Assembly: GCA_021161305.1 (NCBI GenBank)
Contig: JAGHAW010000135.1
Span: 1-5,753 of the forward strand
DNA length: 5,753 nucleotides
DNA from: Sulfurimonas sp.
Lineage (GTDB): Bacteria; Campylobacterota; Campylobacteria; Campylobacterales; Sulfurimonadaceae
Reading direction: 5' to 3'
The position numbers and the translations under genes are program-made. Below the pieces are notes generated by a model. It saw only the letters and a list, made by a program, of their open reading frames with translations. It did no database searches and had not been told where the DNA came from. Every line of letters begins with the position of its first letter. The stretch's first letter is position 1. Below, one piece after another: positions 1 to 5,296 of this stretch.

Positions 1-28
1 ATATTAAAATAGGGAGCTTCAGCTCTCT
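1..28 (-). terminator. Hairpin, possible rho-independent terminator
   Basis: Bases 11-17 pair with 22-28 in a 7-bp stem (one G-U pair) around a 4-base loop. Read on the minus strand, the stem is followed by ATTTTAATAT, an imperfect T-rich tail. This could end transcripts coming from the bat operon and the insertion sequence. A + strand gene lying left of the window could also use it, because the tail on that side is pyrimidine-rich. It is the only terminator-like structure seen downstream of batD apart from the insertion-sequence hairpins. Confidence 0.4.
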
Positions 29-78
29 TCCACTTATGTAATTGTAACAAAATCTAAGAAATATTACTAGCTTAAGAA

Positions 79-92
79 TTTAACTACCTCTT
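79..92. repeat. 14-bp direct repeat, copy outside the IS (pair 692-705)
   Basis: TTTAACTACCTCTT occurs here and again at 692-705 inside the last codons of batD, so the two copies flank the insertion sequence. Extending the match across 79-102 gives 21 of 24 positions identical to the batD 3' coding sequence. In this copy the aligned frame contains an early stop. It may be a remnant duplication of the batD tail or a chance match in AT-rich DNA. Confidence 0.5.
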
Positions 93-101
93 ATAATATT
101 T

Positions 102-115
102 TGTCATGAATGACA
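102..115. repeat. Inverted repeat near the IS right end
   Basis: TGTCAT and ATGACA form a perfect 6-bp inverted repeat around a 2-base centre. It sits just outside the hairpin at 120-140, where the right tip of an IS200/IS605 element would be expected. Whether it belongs to the element, is a target feature or is accidental cannot be decided from this sequence. Confidence 0.4.
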
Positions 116-119
116 TCCT

Positions 120-140
120 CCCAGACCTAAAAGGTCGGGG
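120..140 (-). repeat. IS right-end hairpin
   Basis: GACCT (124-128) pairs with AGGTC (132-136) around a 3-base AAA loop. After one A/G mismatch the stem continues with CCC (120-122) against GGG (138-140). It lies just past the tnpA stop codon and resembles the left-end hairpin. In IS200/IS605 elements such imperfect hairpins are the sites bound by TnpA next to the cleavage point. Confidence 0.7.
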
Positions 141-146
141 TATCCA

Positions 147-599
147 CTACAAATCAAATTGTAGTTGACCTTGATGTATTTTTACATAATCTTTTTCATT
201 TCCACCCTGATTCTTGATATAGTTCACAATTGTATCTTTACCAGCATACATCCCAACTGTATTGGCATAGTATCCACTTGTCCACAAACTTGAACCCCAC
301 ATATCTTTCTTCAATTGTGGAAACTCTTTAAAAATCTCTTTAGCTGTTATACTCTTTATTATCGTCACAACTCTTGATACAGTTATTGTTGGTACACTTT
401 GCACCAATATATGAACATGATCTATATCGTTACCTATCTCTACAAAATTTATCTCATATCTTTCAGATATTTCGATACAAACTTCTCTAAGTTTTTCATC
501 TACTGCATCGTCAAATATTTTCTTTCTATATTTTGCAGGAAATACAAAATGGTAAAGCAACAATGTTTTATTATGACTTTTATATATATGCTCATCCAT
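147..599 (-). CDS. tnpA: IS200/IS605-family Y1 transposase TnpA
   Basis: This 150-residue protein is a full-length single-domain Y1 transposase of the HUH endonuclease superfamily, which cuts and joins single-stranded DNA at the ends of its element. The N-terminal block NKTLLLYHFVFPAKYRKK (10-27) is typical of the family. The metal-binding HUH motif appears as DHVHILVQ, with His61 and His63. The block WGSSLWTSGYY (101-111) is conserved. The catalytic tyrosine is Tyr127 in VNYIKNQGG. Nothing looks truncated or frameshifted, so the enzyme should be active. The ATG start at 599-597 gives the expected N-terminus but has no clear Shine-Dalgarno sequence and lies inside an inverted repeat (594-607), which suggests weak translation as known for IS200. 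It follows batD on the same strand and carries no tnpB partner. Confidence 0.95.
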   Translation of the reverse strand: MDEHIYKSHNKTLLLYHFVFPAKYRKKIFDDAVDEKLREVCIEISERYEINFVEIGNDIDHVHILVQSVPTITVSRVVTIIKSITAKEIFKEFPQLKKDMWGSSLWTSGYYANTVGMYAGKDTIVNYIKNQGGNEKDYVKIHQGQLQFDL

Positions 600-607
600 A
601 AATGGAT
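594..607 (-). promoter_or_regulatory. Inverted repeat over the tnpA start codon
   Basis: ATCCAT (594-599) and ATGGAT (602-607) form a perfect inverted repeat that contains the tnpA ATG (599-597). In the mRNA this would fold with a tight loop and place the start codon in the stem. No Shine-Dalgarno sequence is visible upstream. IS200 is known to limit tnpA translation by 5' structure; that this hairpin does so here is inference. The stem is short and AT-rich, so it may be only marginally stable. Confidence 0.4.
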
Positions 608-615
608 TTTAGCAT

Positions 616-621
616 ATTATA
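616..621 (-). promoter_or_regulatory. Possible tnpA -10 promoter element
   Basis: Read on the minus strand this is a perfect TATAAT, ending 16 bases upstream of the tnpA ATG. There is no good -35 box: TAATTC at 639-644 is the nearest at 17-bp spacing and is a weak match. The hexamer abuts the left-end hairpin, so promoter use and TnpA binding might compete. AT-rich DNA gives such hexamers by chance, so support is modest. Confidence 0.4.
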
Positions 622-636
622 CGACCCAGAGGGTCG
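622..636 (-). repeat. IS left-end hairpin
   Basis: CGACCC (622-627) and GGGTCG (631-636) form a perfect 6-bp stem with a 3-base loop, upstream of tnpA. With the similar hairpin at 120-140 it defines the two ends of the element. In this family the left-end hairpin is bound by TnpA, and in IS200 it also shields tnpA from transcription entering from outside. Bases 637-639 add GGG (CCC on the minus strand) next to the stem, as at the other end. Confidence 0.7.
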
Positions 637-640
637 GGGA

Positions 641-672
641 ATTAAACCCTCCTCAGATTAAACCCTCCTCAG
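641..672. repeat. Perfect 16-bp tandem duplication at the batD/IS junction
   Basis: ATTAAACCCTCCTCAG is present twice head to tail (641-656 and 657-672), followed by a third partial ATTAA that overlaps the batD stop codon (676-674). It fills the whole gap between the batD stop codon and the bases flanking the left-end hairpin. IS200/IS605 insertion does not normally duplicate the target, so slippage or repeated insertion may have produced it. Confidence 0.85.
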
Positions 673-673
673 A

Positions 674-2098
674 TTAACTAATTTCATACCTTTTAACTAC
701 CTCTTTTAAAACTTTTTTATCTACCTCTTGTTTAGTATCTGAGTAGAGGGTACCTTCTAAAATATCTATGATTTTTTGAACCTCTTCATCACTTTTAAAT
801 GGAAGCAGTTTCATTAGAAGTACCTTCGGGTCTTTTATGTTTGGCTCTTTTTCTTTTAAAAATATTTTCCAGGGTTCTAAAAACATTAGGAGTATTCCAC
901 ATGCCAAGCCTATTATAAAGGTTATTACAACTAAAAGTATAGAGAACTCACCATTTGAACTCTCAATAGTAGCCGTCTTAACTTCACTCTCTTGAGGACG
1001 CTTTATAGTAAGTTCCGGCTTAACTTCTGCACCTTTTACTAAGACTTTTATCTCTTTTGTAGAGATGGTTTTTACCTCTTTAGTTTTGAGGTCATAGTAT
1101 TTTAGAGTGAATGGTGGAACCGCAAAATCCTCATCTGCTACCAATGCCATCTTTTGAGTTAGCTTTGAACCTGCAACAGCTATCTTTTCATCAAAAACAG
1201 AAACACCTTCTATATATGGTTTAAATGATTTTATATCTTCTAAGTTACCGATTCCGTCAACTTGCACCATAACATTTATAGCCTCATTTGCGTTGATTTC
1301 ATTTTTATCGACAGTAGCACTTATAGTGAAATCCCCTATCAAATCAACACCAACCGGAAGAGCTTTCACATCGATACTTAACTCATTTGAGAAATAAATT
1401 CTCCATTTTATCTTTGGTATCCAAGCACCCCAACTATCTCTTGTATGGCTTCTTGATGCTATTCTCATCTGAGCTTTTGTAATGTGCAAATTACCTACTC
1501 TTTGAGCAGCCATAGTATAGGTAAGTTTTGTAATTGTGTAACTGCCCTCTTTGTATCTTACAGGTTTTGATTCCTCTTTTATCCAAAAACCTTTTAACTC
1601 TGGTGGCACAAATTTGGAATCAACTGCCTCTGCTCCCTCTTTTTGCTTAAATAAAAGTGTAACCTCAAAAGGTTCACCTATAAAAACTTCTTTTTTATCA
1701 CTGCTCAAAGTTAAAACAAACTCTGCATCTTTTTTAACTACACCACTATTGATTTTTAAACTAACTGCATTACTGGTTTCAATCTTTCCATCAATCTTTA
1801 CTTCCATAGGTGCAATATCACAACTCTTTTGAGGAATAAATTTATAACTTAAAACAAATTTTCTCTCAACGGTACCATTTTTCATAACAATACTTCTTTG
1901 TGAGCTAGTAGAGATTACATCCGTATCACACAGAGTATGAATATTTGGTCTCTCAATATCCTCTCCGGATATGCTCAAAGAGTATGTTACCATCTCCCCC
2001 GACTCTACGAAATGAGAATCTAAACTCGCTTCTACCGATGCATATATGGCATTTGGAATTAAAAAAAATATTAGTGCTATCTTACCAAGGTTTTTCAT
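674..2098 (-). CDS. batD: BatD-family membrane-anchored periplasmic protein
   Basis: The 474-residue product has the BatD layout. An N-terminal signal peptide has a likely cleavage after Ala20 (IYA|SVE). A long beta-rich, probably immunoglobulin-like periplasmic region spans about 21-380, one membrane segment about 385-407, and a charged cytosolic tail 408-474. The segment from about 25 to 120 has the look of the conserved BatD N-terminal domain. Cys57 and Cys93 are the only cysteines in the mature periplasmic part and could form a disulfide. The ATG is chosen because an excellent Shine-Dalgarno AAGGAGG lies 9 bases upstream, inside the end of the batB-batC gene; the two genes overlap by 17 nt. 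BatD proteins belong to MoxR-associated Bat operons and are thought to work with the VWA proteins; their biochemical role is unknown. The insertion sequence begins just after the stop codon, and the coding sequence is intact. Confidence 0.9.
   Translation of the reverse strand: MKNLGKIALIFFLIPNAIYASVEASLDSHFVESGEMVTYSLSISGEDIERPNIHTLCDTDVISTSSQRSIVMKNGTVERKFVLSYKFIPQKSCDIAPMEVKIDGKIETSNAVSLKINSGVVKKDAEFVLTLSSDKKEVFIGEPFEVTLLFKQKEGAEAVDSKFVPPELKGFWIKEESKPVRYKEGSYTITKLTYTMAAQRVGNLHITKAQMRIASRSHTRDSWGAWIPKIKWRIYFSNELSIDVKALPVGVDLIGDFTISATVDKNEINANEAINVMVQVDGIGNLEDIKSFKPYIEGVSVFDEKIAVAGSKLTQKMALVADEDFAVPPFTLKYYDLKTKEVKTISTKEIKVLVKGAEVKPELTIKRPQESEVKTATIESSNGEFSILLVVITFIIGLACGILLMFLEPWKIFLKEKEPNIKDPKVLLMKLLPFKSDEEVQKIIDILEGTLYSDTKQEVDKKVLKEVVKRYEIS
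692..705. repeat. 14-bp direct repeat, copy inside the batD 3' end
   Basis: This is the partner of the copy at 79-92. It encodes Lys-Glu-Val-Val-Lys near the batD C-terminus. The two copies are about 600 bp apart on either side of the insertion sequence. A related shorter string, CTACCTCTT, recurs at 721-729 in batD, so part of the match reflects codon bias. Confidence 0.5.
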
Positions 2099-3983
2099 CT
2101 AAATTTTCCTCCTTAGGTTTTTGTTCATTTAGTCTATATAGATATGTTCGCTTTTGCAGATTTAACTGTTTTAACCATTTTGCTTCTTCTGCGTCACCCA
2201 TCTCGTCTTTGGAAAGATTTTTAGGTGAAGATGCAGATGAAGCTGTTTTATTGTCTTCGTTCTTATCTAGCTGTTTTAAATCTTGTTTTTGTTGTTTTTC
2301 TTCTTTGGTTTTGTTACCGTCTTCACCCTGCTTTTGTTCTTTTTCTTTCTCTTTTTTTGACTTCATATCGTCAGAGTTTTGCTTATTATTTTGTGATTTT
2401 TCACTTTTTGAGCTATCTTTTTCATCTTTTGATTTCTCATCTTTATCTGATGATTTTTTTTGGTTTTCATCTGAGTTTTTTGAATCTCCATCTTTGTCAT
2501 CTTTGTCATCTTTGTCATCTTTGTCTTTTTTATCTTGCTTGTCTTTTTTATCGCCCTTTTTATCTTGCTTATCTTTCTTATTTTGTTTATTTTTCTTTAA
2601 AAGTTTTTTTACCTCTTCTAAGTTTTCTCGCACTTCAACATCTTCCATTATCTTTAAAGATGCCTCATAAGAATCTATCGCCTCTTGTAACTGCTCTTGT
2701 TTTGGTTTTTTTGCGTAAGCATTACCAATATTTGCAAGTTTTTTAGCTTTTTCATCTTCACTTTGGAAAGTTGCTTTGGAGTAAGCTTCTATAGCCTTGT
2801 CATACTCTTTAAGTCTATAAAAAGAATTTCCGGCATTATAGTAACTTTGTGGATTACCACTACTATCTCCATATCTTTCATAGAGTTTCGCAGACTTCTC
2901 AAACTCCCTTGATTCATAAGCCTTTTTCGCCTCGTTTAACTCCATAAAGTCAAACATACCGGCTTTAGCATTTGGAGCTACAAACATCAATGAAAAAAGA
3001 ATAAACACAGCTACGCTTGACTTAGCTCTTTTACTAATTGAACTTGTCGCAATCAGTAAAAGCAACAGAGCCACACCCAAAGGATAGTAAAAAAGTGCTA
3101 TATATCTGTGAACTTCTTCACTCTTTAACTCTTTTTGCTCACTCTTAGCTTCTATCTCACCAAGCATCGCCTCTATATCATCATTTGATTTCACATTTTG
3201 AATGTAAACACCACCTGTTGAAGTCGCTAAATCAGAGATAGTATCATTTAATTTTGAGACTATTATATCGCCTCTATATTTTATAAACGATCCATCTTTA
3301 CGCTTTATCGGAGCACCTTTTTGCGTACCGACACCTAAAACAAAAACAACTATATTTTTATCTTTTGCGTAAGCTATCTCTTTTTTAAAACTGCTACTGT
3401 CACCACCGTCACTTATAATAAGCAGATATTTTTTACTCTTTTTATCTATGGATCTGTCCACAACTTCAAGCATAGATAAAAAGTCTGTTCCCTTCTCTGT
3501 TATAGAACTTGTATCAAGTTGGCGAAGTAAAAAACCGACTGCACTATGGTCAAAGCTCATAGGTGAGACAAGGTAGGAGTTTTTGGCAAAAGCTATAACC
3601 CCTATCCTCTCATTTGGAGCGATTTTAAGAAGTTCTATCGCCTTTTGTTTAGCTAACTCCAAACGATTCGGATAAACATCTTCAGCCAACATAGAATCCG
3701 ATATATCAAAAGCTATCATGATATCGGCACTCTTAGCTTTGACCTCAATAACTCCATCATTTATAACAGGTTGAGCCAAAGAGAGAATCATCAAAAACCC
3801 TATAACTAAAAAGAGTGCGTTTCTGGCTCTAAGTGTTAAAGTGTTTGCACTTACACGAAGCTTACTCATAACAGCTTCACTAAAGAAGTGGGCTTGAGAC
3901 TCCTTTTGAGTAAGCAATAATCCAAACAAAACAAAAAGAGGTGGCAACATAAAGTATAAAAACTCTGGATATAAAAAAGTCAT
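2082..3983 (-). CDS. batB: BatB-BatC fusion: VWA membrane protein with TPR repeats and charged tail
   Basis: The ATG at 3983 is chosen because it forms TAATG with the batA stop and has AGAAGGGG 9 bases upstream; this gives 633 residues. An in-frame start at 4031 would add 16 residues inside batA and is less likely. Order of parts: membrane segments at about 8-25 and 56-73; VWA domain about 85-275 with an intact metal site (D93-x-S95-x-S97, T166, D192 in SDGGD); membrane segment about 293-312; then, after the basic stretch KRAK, a second hydrophobic segment about 322-339 ending in an AKA-like cleavage site. Next come about three TPR repeats (350-449), a Lys/Asp/Glu/Ser-rich low-complexity stretch (about 459-584) and a conserved-looking end (about 598-618, EEAKWLKQL). 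VWA domains bind partners through a metal ion and TPRs bind proteins, so this is probably a scaffold of the Bat complex. Fused VWA-TPR proteins are known in proteobacterial MoxR operons. Confidence 0.9.
   Translation of the reverse strand: MTFLYPEFLYFMLPPLFVLFGLLLTQKESQAHFFSEAVMSKLRVSANTLTLRARNALFLVIGFLMILSLAQPVINDGVIEVKAKSADIMIAFDISDSMLAEDVYPNRLELAKQKAIELLKIAPNERIGVIAFAKNSYLVSPMSFDHSAVGFLLRQLDTSSITEKGTDFLSMLEVVDRSIDKKSKKYLLIISDGGDSSSFKKEIAYAKDKNIVVFVLGVGTQKGAPIKRKDGSFIKYRGDIIVSKLNDTISDLATSTGGVYIQNVKSNDDIEAMLGEIEAKSEQKELKSEEVHRYIALFYYPLGVALLLLLIATSSISKRAKSSVAVFILFSLMFVAPNAKAGMFDFMELNEAKKAYESREFEKSAKLYERYGDSSGNPQSYYNAGNSFYRLKEYDKAIEAYSKATFQSEDEKAKKLANIGNAYAKKPKQEQLQEAIDSYEASLKIMEDVEVRENLEEVKKLLKKNKQNKKDKQDKKGDKKDKQDKKDKDDKDDKDDKDGDSKNSDENQKKSSDKDEKSKDEKDSSKSEKSQNNKQNSDDMKSKKEKEKEQKQGEDGNKTKEEKQQKQDLKQLDKNEDNKTASSASSPKNLSKDEMGDAEEAKWLKQLNLQKRTYLYRLNEQKPKEENLDEKPW
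2107..2115 (-). promoter_or_regulatory. Strong batD ribosome binding site inside the upstream gene
   Basis: Read on the minus strand this is TAAGGAGGA, a near-perfect Shine-Dalgarno sequence ending 8 bases before the batD ATG. It lies within the last codons (Lys-Glu-Glu) of the batB-batC gene, so ribosomes finishing that gene pass over it. It fixes the batD start and supports translational coupling. Confidence 0.85.
2232..2609 (-). repeat. Purine-rich low-complexity coding tract (Lys/Asp/Glu)
   Basis: About 126 codons of the BatB-BatC gene are dominated by Lys, Asp, Glu, Ser, Asn and Gln, with almost no hydrophobic residues. The coding (minus) strand is strongly purine-rich over the whole stretch. 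The protein segment should be disordered or a charged extended helix. It links the TPR region to the conserved C-terminal block and would lie in the periplasm under the inferred topology. Confidence 0.8.
2489..2524. repeat. 9-bp tandem repeat, four exact units
   Basis: CATCTTTGT is repeated four times without change, followed by a partial unit; on the coding strand this gives the repeated tripeptide Lys-Asp-Asp within KDDKDDKDDKD. Nearby, at about 2527-2580, a longer imperfect repeat encodes two copies of KDKQDKK. Because the unit is 9 bp, gain or loss of copies keeps the reading frame, so length could vary between strains without inactivating the gene. Confidence 0.9.
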
Positions 3984-4909
3984 TATGCGGAACCCCTTCT
4001 GTTTCTTAAAAGTATATATGCCATAAGACAAAACAGTGATACAAAAAGTGGATATGTATAATAATAGTTTATATATGTAAAACTCTCACTCTTTATCTCC
4101 GACTTTTCAAGCTCATCTATCTTTTTATAGACCTCTTGAAGTTCCGTTGCAGTTGAAGCACCAAAAGCAACTCCACCAGTCGCTTCTGCTATATCAACTA
4201 AGACTTTTCTATTGTACTCATGTGGCATTCCTATACCGATAGGATAAACTTTTATCCCCTCTTTTTTAGCCAAATCGACTGCAATATCAAAAGGAAATCG
4301 ATTGTCTGGGGTATTATAACCATCAGTTAAAAGTATGGCTACTTTACTTTTTGATTCACTCATTTTAAGAAGATTTACAGCCTGTGCTAAAGACTCATAG
4401 AGTGCTGTATATTTTCCAGCCATTCCAATGTAAAGCTGAGATACTATTTTGTTTAAAATATTTTCATCATAAGTAAGAGGTGAAGCTATAAAAGAGTATT
4501 GACCAAAAACAATCAGTCCGATATTATCACTCTTTCTATGGGAGATAAAATCACTTACTATCTCTTTTACTACATCAAAGCGTGTCAGATTTGGATTAGA
4601 ACTGTCAAAGCCTCTAGCCGCCATAGATTGAGAAGCATCAAGTATAAGTGCTATCTCATAACCCTCTTTTGGCTCCAACTCATAAGGCTCGTCTTTTATA
4701 GGAGACATCAAAGCAAAAATCATCATAATGATTCCAAGCCACTTTAGTAAAAAAAGAAACTTGGATGCTGAAACCGTCTGCTTCATAAACTGTGCGGTAT
4801 GGGGAAAATAGATGGATGGCAGTTTCATCTTACAAAACATTTCACAAATTATAAAAAAAACTACAAGAATCACAAGCAGTGGAAACTCAAAATAAAGCCC
4901 GTTAAACAT
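3983..4909 (-). CDS. batA: BatA-like VWA-domain membrane protein
   Basis: With the ATG at 4909 the product has 308 residues, a usual length for BatA. Membrane segments lie at about 9-26, 51-69 and 285-301. The VWA domain between segments 2 and 3 (about 82-265) has a complete metal-ion site: D91-x-S93-x-S95 in DASQS, T168 in KYTAL, and D196 in TDG. Basic residues between segments 1 and 2 and at the C-terminus (RNRR) suggest that the VWA domain faces the periplasm. A TTG start at 4933 is possible but would extend further into the upstream gene; the ATG start overlaps that gene by only 8 nt (ATGTTTAA) and has a weak GAGA ribosome site 7 bases upstream. VWA proteins in MoxR operons are thought to act as partners or substrates of the AAA+ ATPase; the target here is unknown. 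Confidence 0.9.
   Translation of the reverse strand: MFNGLYFEFPLLVILVVFFIICEMFCKMKLPSIYFPHTAQFMKQTVSASKFLFLLKWLGIIMMIFALMSPIKDEPYELEPKEGYEIALILDASQSMAARGFDSSNPNLTRFDVVKEIVSDFISHRKSDNIGLIVFGQYSFIASPLTYDENILNKIVSQLYIGMAGKYTALYESLAQAVNLLKMSESKSKVAILLTDGYNTPDNRFPFDIAVDLAKKEGIKVYPIGIGMPHEYNRKVLVDIAEATGGVAFGASTATELQEVYKKIDELEKSEIKSESFTYINYYYTYPLFVSLFCLMAYILLRNRRGSA
3993..4000 (-). promoter_or_regulatory. batB-batC ribosome binding site and TAATG coupling point
   Basis: AGAAGGGG on the minus strand lies 9 bases upstream of the ATG at 3983-3981. The batA stop TAA (3985-3983) shares one base with this ATG, giving TAATG. This supports the internal methionine as the true start and suggests that ribosomes ending batA restart on the fusion gene. 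Confidence 0.75.
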
Positions 4910-5294
4910 CGCACATCTCTCTATATAGTTCAAAATAACCTAGTGTCTCTCTATCTAACTTTTCAACCTCTTTTTTATACTTGTAGTCTTCAAGTCTTAA
5001 GTTCAAATTTCTATACATCTCTGCATGCCGTGGACTGTCATCTTTAAATGTTGCTCCGTAAAATGTCATACTGTAAGCTGATTTTTTTGCATCGCTTAAA
5101 TCTAGCAAATTCATAAGCCTTAAATGCTCTTTTCTAATGTTAAATCTCTTTCTGTTTTTTAGCCATTTGTAGATAAGATAAAACAGCACACATACTAAAA
5201 GCAAAACTGCCAAACTTGTAGCTAAAAAAAAGTATAGTGATGGTTCCACAATCTCGACTATGGGCTTTATATCATGTAACTCTATCTCTCGCAT
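4902..5294 (-). CDS. Small single-pass membrane protein of the bat operon, function unknown
   Basis: The 130-residue protein has a short N-terminal part, one membrane segment at about 20-43, a basic stretch right after it (KWLKNRKRFNIRK) that suggests a cytosolic C-terminal part, and a helical, Tyr-rich, charged tail (about 50-130, with LEDYKYKKEVEKL near 101-113). By position, between the DUF58 gene and batA, it matches the place of DUF4381 proteins in gammaproteobacterial MoxR operons. It is shorter than those and I cannot confirm homology. Its start is 2 nt after the DUF58 stop, with AAGGTAGG as ribosome site, and its end overlaps batA by 8 nt, so it is surely co-translated with them. A role in the membrane part of the Bat assembly is inferred only from this context. 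Confidence 0.85.
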   Translation of the reverse strand: MREIELHDIKPIVEIVEPSLYFFLATSLAVLLLVCVLFYLIYKWLKNRKRFNIRKEHLRLMNLLDLSDAKKSAYSMTFYGATFKDDSPRHAEMYRNLNLRLEDYKYKKEVEKLDRETLGYFELYREMCDV

Positions 5295-5296
5295 TT

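Larger units (their letters stand above)
103..657 (-). mobile_element. IS200/IS605-family insertion sequence, tnpA only
   Basis: A single Y1 (HUH) transposase gene is bracketed by two subterminal hairpins sharing the core CGACC/GGTCG, at 622-636 (left end, upstream of tnpA) and 120-140 (right end). Elements of this family move as single strands, have no terminal inverted repeats and make no target duplication, so the exact tips cannot be read off; the limits given are approximate. No tnpB or other cargo gene is present, which makes it IS200-like in organisation. The element lies immediately downstream of batD and points the same way, so it may be read through from the bat operon. Confidence 0.8.

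Noticed and set aside
89..112. Tiny minus-strand frame after the right-end hairpin (ATG about 9 bases after GGGAGG, stop within about 8 codons)
   Set aside because: It is too short to support, its ribosome-site match is part of the IS end sequence, and no conservation can be seen.
103..657. A TnpB/omega-RNA (RNA-guided nuclease) module in the insertion sequence
   Set aside because: Only tnpA is present; there is no room or reading frame for tnpB, and no guide RNA can be recognised.
399..677. + strand open frame of 92 codons across tnpA and the IS left end
   Set aside because: It is antisense to tnpA, runs through the left-end hairpin and the tandem repeat, and has no recognisable protein features.
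1551..1832. Other + strand open frames (1551-1832, 2697-2912, 4499-4747, 4799-5047, 5237-5440)
   Set aside because: All lie antisense to well-supported bat genes, with no ribosome sites or family resemblance.
2489..2524. Short tandem repeats considered as a CRISPR array
   Set aside because: Units are 9 bp with no spacers and encode an in-frame Lys-Asp-Asp repeat; this is a coding microsatellite.
1945..2746. Long + strand open frames (1945-2670 and 2225-2746) with Ser/Phe- or Leu/Tyr-rich products
   Set aside because: They are antisense shadows of batD and of the Lys/Asp-rich part of the BatB-BatC gene. The purine-rich coding strand gives few stops on the opposite strand, and the products have repetitive, biologically implausible composition.
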